This document shows, in pieces, positions 14,293 through 24,084 of a DNA stretch of 64,000 bases. Source of the stretch: Thauera sp. (GTDB lineage: Bacteria; Pseudomonadota; Gammaproteobacteria; Burkholderiales; Rhodocyclaceae); assembly GCA_024235615.1 (NCBI GenBank), contig JACKMB010000006.1, forward strand, positions 1 to 64,000. The letters are read 5' to 3'. The number at the start of each line of letters is the position of its first letter. Position 1 is the stretch's first letter. A program made the position numbers and the translations under genes. The notes below the pieces were generated by a model, which was given only the letters and a program-made list of their open reading frames with translations, searched no databases and was not told the origin of the DNA.

Positions 14293-15072
14293 TCAGCGCT
14301 CCAATGCCTTGGCGACCGCCGTGATCGGTGCCGCGGTGACCGAGCTCGGCTGCTGGAAGGGGTTGCCCTGGATCAGCACGATGGCGGCGGTGGGGGCCGC
14401 GGCGAGGGCGAACAGCAGCACCGCCGCGAACGCCGCACGCGGGCGTTCGAGGTGGGCCATGGCCACCGAGACCAGGGTCAGGAAACCCAGGAAGGCCATG
14501 CCGAGCCACTTCAGCGGGTTGACGTGGGTCTGGCTGAGCGCCACGCGCAGGTCGTGATCGGCGCGGATGTCGCTGGCCTTGCGCAGCAGCAGGGCCTGCA
14601 CGTTGGTGCCGGCGGCCTCGGCGACCGCCGGGGCGGCAAGTAGGGCCAGCAGCGCATCGGCGCGGGCGAGCACCTCCGGTGCCTCGCGGCGGCGTGCGAG
14701 TTCCGTCCATTCGGCGGCGCTGGCGCGCGCGTAAGCGGCCGCCGCCGTGCGCAGCTCGCTGCCGAGCGGCTCGGGCACGGTGGCGGCGAGTGCGCCGATG
14801 CTGCGCAGGCCGTCCGCCTCGCGATACACGGCGCTCATCGCGCGATCGTGCGCGCTCCAGGTGTCGTTGGCGAGAAAGGCGAGCACCAGGCCGAAGAGCA
14901 CGCCGAGCGCGTTCATGAACGGCGGCGCCACCCCCTGCAGCGACTGCATCCAGCCCGCCCAGCGCGAGCGCATCATCACCCACTGGATCAGGAACACGGC
15001 GGCGAGGGTGCCGAAGAAGGCGACGAAGGCGAGGCCGTAGTGGTCGTAGCTGTGCCAGTCGGAGAAGAGCAT
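14293..15072 (-). CDS. DUF4239 (bestrophin-like) membrane protein
   Basis: This 259-residue protein has four predicted membrane helices: about residues 12-35 (GLAFVAFFGTLAAVFLIQWVM), 50-68 (FMNALGVLFGLVLAFLAND) and two near the C-terminus (LGMAFLGFLTLVSVAMAHL and AAFAAVLLFALAAAPTAAIVLI). This 2+2 layout with a soluble middle part is typical of DUF4239 proteins, which are distantly related to bestrophin-like channels. Function is unknown. It is convergent with the cupin gene. Codon use is like its neighbours. Confidence 0.8.
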   Translation of the reverse strand: MLFSDWHSYDHYGLAFVAFFGTLAAVFLIQWVMMRSRWAGWMQSLQGVAPPFMNALGVLFGLVLAFLANDTWSAHDRAMSAVYREADGLRSIGALAATVPEPLGSELRTAAAAYARASAAEWTELARRREAPEVLARADALLALLAAPAVAEAAGTNVQALLLRKASDIRADHDLRVALSQTHVNPLKWLGMAFLGFLTLVSVAMAHLERPRAAFAAVLLFALAAAPTAAIVLIQGNPFQQPSSVTAAPITAVAKALER

Positions 15073-15189
15073 CGGGGGCTCGCTTGCGCGGTCGACAAGG
15101 CCTCAGTTTAACCGCCCCGGGGGCTCGCCCGATGCCCGGGCCGCCCGCCCCGGGGCCGCGCCGGATGCTCGCGCGTCCTGCGCGCCACA

Positions 15190-15215
15190 GAAAAAACGGC
15201 GCCCCGAGGGGCGCC
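15190..15215 (-). terminator. Intrinsic terminator after amtB
   Basis: CGGCGCCCC (15196-15204) and GGGGCGCCG (15207-15215) form a 9-bp GC stem. On the minus strand it is followed by six T residues (15195-15190). It lies about 47 bases beyond the amtB stop codon, at the end of the TorF-glnK-amtB operon. Confidence 0.9.
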
Positions 15216-15261
15216 GCGAGTGGATCGGAACCGGAGGAGGACGGTTCCGGGAGAGGGCTGC

Positions 15262-16584
15262 TCAGTAGCGGTAGGCGGTCTCGCCGTGCGCCGTGGTGTC
15301 GAGGCCCTGGCGCTCCTCGTCTTCCGGCACGCGCAGCCCGACCAGCAGGTCCGCGACCTTGTAGGCGACGAAGGCGACGACGGCCGACCACACGATGGTC
15401 ACGAGCACGCTCCAGGTCTGGATCCACACCTGCGAGGCGATCGAGAAGTCCTCCGCGCCGGTGCCGCCCAGGCTGGGTGCGGCGAACACGCCGGTCAGGA
15501 TCGCGCCGACGATGCCGCCCACGCCATGCACGCCGAACACGTCGAGTGCGTCGTCCGCGCCGAGCATGCGCTTGAGGCCATTCACGCCCCAGATGCAGAT
15601 GAAGCCGGACAGCGTGCCGATCACGATCGCACCCATCGGGCCCACCGAACCGCAGGCCGGGGTGATCGCCACCAGGCCGGCGACCGCGCCCGAGGCCGCG
15701 CCCAGCATCGAGGGCTTGCCCTTGATCAGCGCTTCGCCGAGCGACCACGCCAGCACCGCGGCAGCGGTGGCGACCAGGGTGTTGATGAAGGCGAGCGCGG
15801 CGCCGGCGGTGGCCTCGAGGTTGGAGCCGGCGTTGAAGCCGAACCAGCCCACCCACAGCAGCGAGGCGCCGACCATGGTCAGGGTCAGGCTGTGCGGCGC
15901 GAGCGCCTCGCGGCCGTAGCCGATGCGCTTGCCCACCATCCAGGCGCCCACCAGGCCGGCGATGCCGGCGTTGATGTGCACCACGGTGCCGCCGGCGAAG
16001 TCGAGCGCGCCGTCCTCGAGCAGGTAGCCGCCCGGGCCCCACACCATGTGGCAGATCGGCAGGTAGCACAGCGTGAACCAGATCACCGAGAAGATCAGCA
16101 CGGCGGAGAACTTCATGCGTTCGGCGAAGGCGCCCACGATCAGCGCGCCGGTGATGCCCGCGAAGGTGGCCTGGAAGGCGATGAAGGCGAACTCGGGCAG
16201 CTTCACGGTCTCGGTGAAGGTGTCGGCGAGCGTCTCGATCGTCACCCCGGACAGGAAGACCTTGTCGAGCGAGCCGATGAAGGGGCTGGCTTCGGTGAAG
16301 GTCAGGCTGTAGCCGTAGATCGCGAACAGCAGCGCGTTGAGCGAGAACACGGTCATCACCTGCATCAGCACCGAGAGCATGTTCTTGGCGCGCACCATGC
16401 CGCCGTAGAACAGCGCCAGGCCGGGCAGGGCCATCATCAGCACGAGCAGCGTCGAGGTCATGATCCAGGCCACGTCGCCCTTGTGCACCTCGGCCGCGGC
16501 GGCTGCGGCCTCCTGGGCGAAGGCGCCGCCCGACGCGCCGGCGAGCAGGGCTGCCGCCGGCAGGAGTGCGAAGAGTTTTCTCAT
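15262..16584 (-). CDS. amtB: Ammonium transporter AmtB
   Basis: This is a 440-residue Amt/Mep/Rh channel with a signal-peptide-like N-terminus (MRKLFALLPAAALLAGASGG) followed by eleven membrane helices. The paired pore histidines are in GTVVHINAGIAGLVGA and DVFGVHGVGGIVGA. It imports ammonium at low external supply and is gated by the PII protein made from the gene just upstream (14-base gap). The start has AAGGGAG about nine bases before ATG. A strong terminator follows. Expression under nitrogen limitation is indicated by the sigma-54 promoter and NtrC site ahead of the operon. Confidence 0.97.
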   Translation of the reverse strand: MRKLFALLPAAALLAGASGGAFAQEAAAAAAEVHKGDVAWIMTSTLLVLMMALPGLALFYGGMVRAKNMLSVLMQVMTVFSLNALLFAIYGYSLTFTEASPFIGSLDKVFLSGVTIETLADTFTETVKLPEFAFIAFQATFAGITGALIVGAFAERMKFSAVLIFSVIWFTLCYLPICHMVWGPGGYLLEDGALDFAGGTVVHINAGIAGLVGAWMVGKRIGYGREALAPHSLTLTMVGASLLWVGWFGFNAGSNLEATAGAALAFINTLVATAAAVLAWSLGEALIKGKPSMLGAASGAVAGLVAITPACGSVGPMGAIVIGTLSGFICIWGVNGLKRMLGADDALDVFGVHGVGGIVGAILTGVFAAPSLGGTGAEDFSIASQVWIQTWSVLVTIVWSAVVAFVAYKVADLLVGLRVPEDEERQGLDTTAHGETAYRY

Positions 16585-16598
16585 TTTGCGTTGCTCCC

Positions 16599-17670
<1,072 letters not shown>

Positions 17671-17716
17671 GGTCATCTCCTGACGAGGGTTTCGAAGTTC
17701 GCGACGAGACTCCCTA

Positions 17717-17732
17717 AGCATGGGGCGTGCCA
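17717..17732 (-). promoter_or_regulatory. Sigma-54 promoter of TorF-glnK-amtB
   Basis: TGGCACGCCCCATGCT on the minus strand matches the -24/-12 consensus TGGCACG-N4-TTGCW with one change. The invariant GG and GC are at the correct spacing. It lies 47 bases before the porin start codon, leaving room for a short leader. Confidence 0.85.
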
Positions 17733-17829
17733 GGGCGCGGAAAGCCAGTGAATTCGTGGTTCTCGGCTCGTAGCCCGGCCGGTCTTGCTGCGCTGCGGCA
17801 GGGGTTGGCGCGCGATTTCGGGGCGCTGC

Positions 17830-17844
17830 GCACCAATCTGGTGC
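17830..17844. promoter_or_regulatory. NtrC-binding site (enhancer)
   Basis: GCACCAATCTGGTGC is a perfect dyad that matches the NtrC consensus GCACC-N5-GGTGC. It lies about 100 bases upstream of the sigma-54 promoter, the usual distance for an NtrC enhancer. Together the two account for most of the 300-base gap between the porin gene and ubiK. Confidence 0.85.
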
Positions 17845-17976
17845 GTCTGATGCGGCGCGGAGTGCCGGGCGCGTCGTGTCTTTCGCGAGCGCGTCGCTCC
17901 GGGTCCGCTGCCCTCCGGCGAGCAGGGGCCTGCGTGCTAGACTTCGACGCCTCTGCAATCCGGAATCCACGCCATC

Positions 17977-18228
17977 ATGAGCACGCCCCGCATCCTCGAC
18001 GAAATCGGCGCACGCCTCTCCGAACTCGCCGCCAACAGCCCCGTCCGCGACATCGAGAAGAACGCCAAGGCCATGCTCGGCTCGGCCTTCGGCAAGCTCG
18101 ACCTCGTCACCCGCGAGGAATTCGAGGTGCAGCGCGAGGTCCTCGCGCAGGCGCGGCGCAAGCTCGCCGAGCTCGAGGCGCGCGTCGCCGAGCTGGAAGC
18201 CAAGCTGACCGGCGGCGACAAGGCCTGA
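17977..18228 (+). CDS. ubiK: Ubiquinone biosynthesis accessory factor UbiK
   Basis: This is an 83-residue protein of the BMFP (YqiC/UbiK) family. The N-terminal helix DEIGARLSELA is followed by DIEKNAKAMLGSAFGKLDLVTREEFEVQREVL and a C-terminal coiled coil of repeated Leu/Glu/Arg heptads (residues about 52-78). UbiK helps the soluble Ubi complex make ubiquinone under aerobic conditions. It lies upstream of comM, with a repeat array between them. A TAGACT-like -10 element lies near 17936. Confidence 0.93.
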   Translation: MSTPRILDEIGARLSELAANSPVRDIEKNAKAMLGSAFGKLDLVTREEFEVQREVLAQARRKLAELEARVAELEAKLTGGDKA

Positions 18229-18253
18229 TCCTGGCGCGGCCTCATGCGCCGCA

Positions 18254-18538
18254 TTCGCGCCTGCCGGCGCTCCTACAGGGCTTTCCAGGGCTCGCCGGTT
18301 TCCGCGTTCGCGCCTGCCGGCGCTCCAACAGGGCTTTCCAGGGCTCGCCGGTATCCGCATTCGCGCCTGCCGGCGCTCCTACAGGGCTTTCGGGGGCTCG
18401 CCGGTTTCCGCGTTCGCGCCTGCCGGCGCTCCTACAGGGCTTTCCAGGGCTCGCCGGTTTCCGCGTTCGCGCCTGCCGGCGCTCCTACAAGGTTTTCGGG
18501 GGCTCGCCGGTTTCTGTAGGAGCGGCGGCAGCCGCGAA
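18254..18538. repeat. Five-copy 53-bp tandem REP array plus an inverted REP
   Basis: Five copies of a 53-bp unit begin at 18254, 18307, 18360, 18413 and 18466, all in exact 53-base register and nearly identical. Each carries the REP core GCGCCTGCCGGCGCTCC followed by a linker such as AGGGCTTTCCAGGGCTCG. An inverted, slightly different REP (core GGAGCGGCGGCAGCC) closes the array at 18515-18538. The linkers repeat as well as the cores, so this is not a CRISPR array. It fills most of the 477-base gap between ubiK and comM. Confidence 0.92.
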
Positions 18539-18649
18539 CAAGGCGGCGACGGGCGCTGTGGCTTTCGACATGCTGCGTTCGGTCCCGCATGAACCACCGT
18601 ATGCGGCTCGCGGCCGAGCGTTCCTCGATCGCGCGCTTCGCATAATTCT

Positions 18650-18677
18650 TTGTCATCGATCGAGGCTCCGCTAGACT
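18650..18677 (+). promoter_or_regulatory. Candidate sigma-70 promoter of comM
   Basis: TTGTCA (18650-18655) and TAGACT (18672-18677) are 16 bases apart and end 28 bases before the comM start codon. Confidence 0.55.
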
Positions 18678-18705
18678 GACGGCTCCTTTTCCCCCGGAGT
18701 CGCCG

Positions 18706-20208
18706 ATGTCGCTCGCCCTCGTGCATGCACGCGCGCTCGACGGGATCGAGGCGCCGCCGGTCACGGTCGAAGTCCATCTCGGCAACGGCCTGCCCCAGTT
18801 CCACCTCGTCGGCCTCGCCGACACCGAAGTGCGCGAGGCGCGCGACCGCGTGCGTGCGGCGATCCAGTCGGCGCAGTTCGAGTTTCCCCAGCGCCGCATC
18901 ACCGTCAACCTGGCACCGGCCGACCTGCCCAAGGAGGGCGGGCGCTTCGACCTGGCGATCGCGATCGGCATTCTCGCCGCCTCGGGCCAGGTGGCCGAGC
19001 GGCAGCTCGCGCGCCTGGAGCTGTGCGGCGAGCTCTCGCTGAACGGCGGTCTGCGCCCGGTGCGCGGGGTGCTCGCCGCAGCGCTTGCCGCCGCGCGAGC
19101 CGGGCGCGCGCTGGTGCTGGCGCCCGCCAATGCCGCCGAGGCCGCGCTGGCGCGCAGCGCCACGGTGCTGCCGGCCGACAGCCTCGGCGCGGTGTGCGCG
19201 CATCTCAACGGACACACCCGCCTCGAACCCGCGGCGGCCCCCGATCCGGAGGGCGAGGTCGGCGCTGCGCTGCCCGATCTCGCCGACGTGCGCGGCCAGC
19301 TGCAGGCGCGGCGCGCGCTCGAGGTCGCCGCGGCGGGCGGGCACTCGCTGCTGCTGTTCGGGCCGCCGGGCACGGGCAAGTCGATGCTGGCGCAGCGCCT
19401 GCCGGGCGTGCTGCCGGCGATGGACGAGGACGAGGCGATCGAGGCCGCCGCGGTGGCCTCGATCGAGGGGCGCTTCGATCCGCAGGGCTTCCACCGCCGG
19501 CCGTTCCGCGCGCCGCACCACTCGGCCTCGGCGGCGGCGCTGGTGGGCGGCGGCGCGGTGCCGCGCCCGGGCGAGATCTCGCTCGCGCACCATGGCGTGC
19601 TGTTCCTCGACGAGTTGCCCGAGTTCGACCGCCGCGTGCTCGAGTCCCTGCGCGAGCCGCTCGAGACCGGCACCGTCACGGTGTCGCGTGCGCGCCGGCG
19701 CGCGGAGTTCCCTGCCCGCTTCCAGCTCGTCGCCGCGATGAACCCCTGTCCCTGCGGCCACCTCGGTGACCCGCGCCGTGCCTGCCGGTGCACGCCGGAT
19801 CAGGTCGCGCGTTACCGCGGTCGGCTGTCGGGCCCGCTGCTCGACCGCATCGACCTCACCGTCGAGGTGCCGGCGATCGCGCCCGAGGCACTGTTCCAGA
19901 GTCCGCCGGGCGAGCCCTCCGCCGCGGTGCGCGCGCGGGTGGTCGCCGCGCGTGCGCTGCAGGCGGCGCGCCAGGGCTGTCCCAACGCCCGCCTGCCGGC
20001 CGGCGAGGTGGAGCGGCAGTGTCGCCCCGATCCGGGTGGCGAGACCCTGCTGCGGCAGGCGATGCAGCGGCTCGGCCTGTCGGCGCGGGCGTATCATCGT
20101 GTCCTGCGCGTCGCGCGCACGCTCGCCGATCTCGCCGGCGCGGAGCGCCCGGGGGCCGCCCAGGTGGCCGAGGCCATCCAGTACCGGCGCAGCCTCGACA
20201 CGCGCTGA
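18706..20208 (+). CDS. comM: ComM/YifB family AAA+ ATPase
   Basis: This 500-residue protein has the ComM layout: an N-terminal Lon-protease-like ChlI fold (residues 1-165), a Mg-chelatase-type AAA+ domain and a C-terminal helical domain. The Walker A motif GPPGTGKSM lies near residue 220, FLDELPEF is the Walker B region, and a CPCG...CRC cysteine cluster lies near 350. ComM is a hexameric helicase that speeds branch migration during natural transformation. Length matches the family. The gene stands alone behind its own promoter. Confidence 0.95.
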   Translation: MSLALVHARALDGIEAPPVTVEVHLGNGLPQFHLVGLADTEVREARDRVRAAIQSAQFEFPQRRITVNLAPADLPKEGGRFDLAIAIGILAASGQVAERQLARLELCGELSLNGGLRPVRGVLAAALAAARAGRALVLAPANAAEAALARSATVLPADSLGAVCAHLNGHTRLEPAAAPDPEGEVGAALPDLADVRGQLQARRALEVAAAGGHSLLLFGPPGTGKSMLAQRLPGVLPAMDEDEAIEAAAVASIEGRFDPQGFHRRPFRAPHHSASAAALVGGGAVPRPGEISLAHHGVLFLDELPEFDRRVLESLREPLETGTVTVSRARRRAEFPARFQLVAAMNPCPCGHLGDPRRACRCTPDQVARYRGRLSGPLLDRIDLTVEVPAIAPEALFQSPPGEPSAAVRARVVAARALQAARQGCPNARLPAGEVERQCRPDPGGETLLRQAMQRLGLSARAYHRVLRVARTLADLAGAERPGAAQVAEAIQYRRSLDTR

Positions 20209-20274
20209 ACGAATCGGCGCGTCTCGCGTCTCCGGCGCCGGACAACAACATCAAGAATCCGCCTCAAGGCGCAC

Positions 20275-21507
20275 ATGACCCGACCGCTCACCCATGCCCG
20301 CCTCGCCTCGCTGCTGGCCGCCCTGTCCTCGATCGGCCCGTTCGCGATCGACGCCTATCTGCCCGCCTTCCCCGCGATCGGCGCGGCGCTCGGCGCCAGC
20401 CAGCTGGAGGTGCAGCAGACCCTGACGATCTACATGGCCGCGCTCGCCGCCATGGTGCTCTGGCATGGCGCCCTCGCCGACCGCTTCGGCCGCCGCCGCG
20501 TGTTGATCGCGCTGACCGTGGTGTTTGCGCTCGCCTCGCTGGTGTGCGCGCTGGCACCGAGCATCGAGTGGCTCTGGGTCGGGCGCGCGTTGCAGGGTCT
20601 GAGCGGCGGAGCGGGGATCGTGGTCGGACGCGCGGTGGTGCGCGACCTGCACGAGGGGCCGCAGGCGCAGCGCCTGATGTCGCGGGTGATGCTGATCTTC
20701 GCGCTCGCACCGGCGCTGGCACCCCTGGTCGGCGCGGGCCTGCTCGCGCTCGCGGGCTGGCGGGCGATCTTCCTCTTCCTGACCCTGTTCGGCTTCGTGC
20801 TCGCGTGGGTGACCTGGCGCTTCCTGCCCGAGACGCTCGCCGAGGAGGACCGCCAGCCGCTGCATCCGCTGGCGCTGCTGCGCGCCTACCTGGCGATCTT
20901 CCGCCACCCGGGCTTCCTGCTGCTGGCGCTCGGGGTGGCGCTGAACTTCAACGGCTTCTTCCTCTATGTGCTGTCGGCGCCGGTCTTCATCCTCGAGCAT
21001 CTGGGCCTCGGCAGCGGCGGCTTCGTGTGGCTGTTCGGTCCGGCGGTGGGCGGGATGATGATCGGCTCGATGCTCTCCGAGCGCATGGCCGGGCGCTGGT
21101 CTCCGGTGCGTACGGTCGGAACGGGCTTCGTGCTGATGTTCGCCGCGGTCGTCGCCAACGCCGCCGTGTCGGGCCTGTTCGCCCCCGGGGTGCCGCGCTC
21201 GGTGCTGCCGATCGGCTTGTTCAGCTGCGGCATGGCGGTGGCGATGCCGAGCATGAGCCTGCTCGGGCTGGAGCTCTTCCCCGAGCGCCGCGGCATGGCG
21301 TCGAGCTGCCAGAGCTTCCTGCAGATCGGCTTCAACGCCGCAAGCTCGGCGCTGGTGGCGCCGGCGCTGTGGTCGAGTCCGCTCGGGCTGGCTTCGGGGA
21401 TGGGCATGTTCGCCGCGCTCGGCCTGTGCACCTGGTTGGCGTGGCGGCGGCTGGCAGGGCGCGGGCCGGCGACGGCACGGCTTGGCGAGATGGCGCCGCG
21501 GCCGTAG
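20275..21507 (+). CDS. Bcr/CflA-family drug efflux transporter
   Basis: This is a 410-residue major facilitator with twelve predicted helices. The N-terminus AIDAYLPAFPAIGAALGAS is the signature of the Bcr/CflA group, and GALADRFGRRRVLI is the conserved loop 2-3 motif of MFS carriers. These proteins export drugs such as bicyclomycin, or sulfonamide-type and natural compounds, using proton exchange. The substrate cannot be read from the sequence. It lies 66 bases after comM and may share its transcript. Confidence 0.9.
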   Translation: MTRPLTHARLASLLAALSSIGPFAIDAYLPAFPAIGAALGASQLEVQQTLTIYMAALAAMVLWHGALADRFGRRRVLIALTVVFALASLVCALAPSIEWLWVGRALQGLSGGAGIVVGRAVVRDLHEGPQAQRLMSRVMLIFALAPALAPLVGAGLLALAGWRAIFLFLTLFGFVLAWVTWRFLPETLAEEDRQPLHPLALLRAYLAIFRHPGFLLLALGVALNFNGFFLYVLSAPVFILEHLGLGSGGFVWLFGPAVGGMMIGSMLSERMAGRWSPVRTVGTGFVLMFAAVVANAAVSGLFAPGVPRSVLPIGLFSCGMAVAMPSMSLLGLELFPERRGMASSCQSFLQIGFNAASSALVAPALWSSPLGLASGMGMFAALGLCTWLAWRRLAGRGPATARLGEMAPRP

Positions 21508-21655
21508 TGGTTGGCCCTTATTTTTGTCGTGGACGCCTTCGGCTAAGGTCACGCCTCATTCTAGAATCCTGAGTTTGCGGGCTGCCCGGGCCGTGGCGCT
21601 CGTGTGCCCGGACTCCGCTCCTCCCGCTCCTCTCGCCGCAAGGAATCGCAACGCT

Positions 21656-22495
21656 ATGCTCGAAGTGGATGGCCTCGTCAAAGCCTTCGGCGGCTTCCGT
21701 GCCGTCGACGGCTGCACCCTGCGGGTGGGCAAGGGCGAGATCCTCGGCCTCATCGGCCCGAACGGCGCGGGCAAGACCACGCTCTTCAACCTCGTTGCCG
21801 GTGCCCTGCAGCCGACCCTGGGAACGATCCGCTTTCTCGGCGAGGACATCACCGCGCTGCCGACCGACGCGCGCTTCCACAAGGGCCTCGTGCGCACCTT
21901 CCAGATCCCGCACGAGTTCCACAACCTCAGCGCGCGCGAGAACCTGATGATGGTGCCGCCCCGCCAGCCGGGCGAAAACCTCTTCGCCAACTGGTTCGCC
22001 GCCGGCAAGGTGCGTGCCGCCGAGGAGGCGGTGCGGAAGAAGGCCGATGACACGCTCGCCTTCCTGGAGCTGACCCACGTCGCCGACGAGCGTGCGGGCA
22101 ACCTCTCCGGCGGGCAGAAGAAGCTGCTCGAGCTCGGCCGCACGATGATGACCGAGGCGAAGCTGGTGCTGCTCGACGAGCCCGCAGCCGGCGTCAACCG
22201 CACCCTGCTGCGCAAGCTCGAGGAGAAGATCCTCATCCTCAACCGCGAGCGCGGCTATACCTTCATCCTGATCGAGCACGACATGGAGATGATCGAGAAG
22301 CTGTGCGACCCGGTGGTGTGCATGGCCGAGGGCAAGGTGCTGATCCAGGGCGACTTCCAGACCGTGCGCTCCGATTCCCGCGTGCTCGAGGCCTACCTCG
22401 GCGAGACGCCGACTGCGGTCGAGCGCGAGGCCGCCGAGCACGACCCCAAGGTGGAGGAACTGCGCGAGCAGGAACTGCACCGGGAGGACCTGTGA
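21656..22495 (+). CDS. livG: Branched-chain amino-acid ABC transporter ATPase LivG
   Basis: This 279-residue ABC ATPase has Walker A GPNGAGKTTLFN near residue 37, the signature LSGGQKKLLELGR near 150 and Walker B LVLLDEPAAGVN. The insertion with RTFQIPHEFHNLSARENLM is typical of LivG. It energises import of leucine, isoleucine and valine, or related amides, by LivHM. ATG 21656 follows AAGGA and is preferred over a longer reading frame. Its TGA overlaps the livF ATG. It is the first gene of the five-gene liv operon; a TAGAAT -10 element lies near 21563. Confidence 0.93.
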   Translation: MLEVDGLVKAFGGFRAVDGCTLRVGKGEILGLIGPNGAGKTTLFNLVAGALQPTLGTIRFLGEDITALPTDARFHKGLVRTFQIPHEFHNLSARENLMMVPPRQPGENLFANWFAAGKVRAAEEAVRKKADDTLAFLELTHVADERAGNLSGGQKKLLELGRTMMTEAKLVLLDEPAAGVNRTLLRKLEEKILILNRERGYTFILIEHDMEMIEKLCDPVVCMAEGKVLIQGDFQTVRSDSRVLEAYLGETPTAVEREAAEHDPKVEELREQELHREDL

Positions 22496-23199
22496 TGGCG
22501 CTCCTCGACATGAAGGACGTGCGCGGCGGCTACGGCGACGCCGACATCCTGCACGGGGTGTCGATGACGGTCGGCGAGCGCGAGGTCGTGGTCATCGTCG
22601 GCCCCAACGGCGCGGGAAAATCCACCGCGATGAAATCCGTGTTCGGCCTGCTCACGATCCGTGGCGGCAGCATCGTCTTCGACGGCGAGGACATCACCGG
22701 CTGGGCGCCCGACCGCATCGTGCAGCGCGGCATCTGCTACGTGCCGCAGGTGGACAACGTGTTCCGCGAGATGACGGTGCACGAGAACTTCGAGATGGGC
22801 GCCTTCCTGCGCCGTGGCGACCTCTCCGCCGCCTACGACCGGATCTACGGGCTCTTCCCCGACCTCAAGGCCAAGCGCCGCAACCTCGCCGGCGACCTCT
22901 CCGGCGGCCAGCGCCAGATGGTGGCGATGGGGCGTGCGCTGATGCTCGACCCCAAGCTGCTGCTGCTCGACGAACCCACCGCCGGTCTTTCGCCCAAGTA
23001 CATGGAACAGATCTTCCAGATCACCCGCGACGTGCGCGACGCCGGTGTCTCCATCCTGCTCGTCGAGCAGCACGCCAAGCAGGCGCTCGCCTTCTGCGAT
23101 CGCGGCTACGTGCTCGCCACCGGCGCCAACCGCCACGAGGGCAGCGGGCAGGCCCTGCTCGCCGATCGCGAGGTGGCCGAAATGTTCCTCGGCGGCTGA
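22495..23199 (+). CDS. livF: Branched-chain amino-acid ABC transporter ATPase LivF
   Basis: This 234-residue ABC ATPase has Walker A GPNGAGKSTAMK, signature LSGGQRQMVAMGRALM and Walker B LLLLDEPTAGLS. It is the partner ATPase of LivG. The start codon overlaps the livG stop (TGATG), which indicates translational coupling. Length and motifs are normal for LivF. Confidence 0.93.
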   Translation: MALLDMKDVRGGYGDADILHGVSMTVGEREVVVIVGPNGAGKSTAMKSVFGLLTIRGGSIVFDGEDITGWAPDRIVQRGICYVPQVDNVFREMTVHENFEMGAFLRRGDLSAAYDRIYGLFPDLKAKRRNLAGDLSGGQRQMVAMGRALMLDPKLLLLDEPTAGLSPKYMEQIFQITRDVRDAGVSILLVEQHAKQALAFCDRGYVLATGANRHEGSGQALLADREVAEMFLGG

Positions 23200-23214
23200 G
23201 GGAGTCCGGCGCAC

Positions 23215-24084
23215 ATGAGCTTCCTGGAATTCCTCAACTTCCACCTCGTGCCGGGCGTCGTGCTCGGGTCGATCTACGCGGTGGGCGCGATCGGCATCAC
23301 GCTGGTGTTCGGCATCCTGCGCTTCGCCCACTTCGCCCACGGCGACATGGCCACGCTCGGCGCCTTCGTCGCGCTCGCGCTGGTCACTGCCGGGCTCACC
23401 CCCTGGGCGGCGCTGCCGATCGCGATGGCGGCGGTGGCGGTGGTGGCGATCGTCGTCGACAAGTTGTTCTACGACTACCTCAAGGCGCGGCCCAAGATCA
23501 TGACCGTGATGGCCTCGCTCGGTGTCGCGCTGATGCTGCGCGCGGTGGTTCAGGTGGTGTTCGGCGTCGATCCGCGCACCTACGCCACCGGCATCGTGCG
23601 CCCGGACGAGTATTTCGGCATCCTGCTGCGCGACCGCGAGCTCTACACGCTGGCCGCGGTGGTGCTGCTCGTGGTCGGGTTGAGCCTCTTCCTGCGTCAC
23701 TCGCGCTGGGGCAAGGCGATGCGCGCGATGTCGGACAACCCCGACCTCGCGCGCCTGTCGGGCGTGGACAACCGCAAGGTCACCATGCTGACCTGGGCGA
23801 TCGTCGGCGCGCTGTGCGCGGCCTCGGGCTTCATGCTCGGCATCAACAACGAGCTGCACTCGATGATGGGCTGGCAGGTGCTGCTGCCGATGTTCGCCGC
23901 GGCCATCCTCGGCGGCGTCGGGAGGGTCGAGGGCGCGGTGCTCGGCGGCCTGATCGTGGGCATCGCCGAGGAGATGTCGATCTTCATCCTGCCGGCGCAG
24001 TACAAGGCGGCCACCGCCTTCGTGCTGCTGCTGCTGATCCTGCTCGTCCGCCCGCGCGGTCTGCTCAACGGCAAGGTGCTCTGA
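23215..24084 (+). CDS. livH: Branched-chain amino-acid permease LivH
   Basis: This 289-residue membrane protein has about eight helices and the LivH signature GSIYAVGAIGITLVFGILRFAHFAHGDMATLGAF near the N-terminus. The conserved loop RAMSDNPDLARLSGVD contacts the ATPases. It forms the translocation pore with LivM. It overlaps livM by one base, consistent with co-translation. Confidence 0.93.
   Translation: MSFLEFLNFHLVPGVVLGSIYAVGAIGITLVFGILRFAHFAHGDMATLGAFVALALVTAGLTPWAALPIAMAAVAVVAIVVDKLFYDYLKARPKIMTVMASLGVALMLRAVVQVVFGVDPRTYATGIVRPDEYFGILLRDRELYTLAAVVLLVVGLSLFLRHSRWGKAMRAMSDNPDLARLSGVDNRKVTMLTWAIVGALCAASGFMLGINNELHSMMGWQVLLPMFAAAILGGVGRVEGAVLGGLIVGIAEEMSIFILPAQYKAATAFVLLLLILLVRPRGLLNGKVL

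Noticed and set aside
18254-18538. Regular 53-bp repeat that could be taken as a CRISPR array
   Set aside because: The spacers between cores are the same sequence in every unit, and the core is a REP palindrome found elsewhere in the window. A CRISPR array would have unique spacers.
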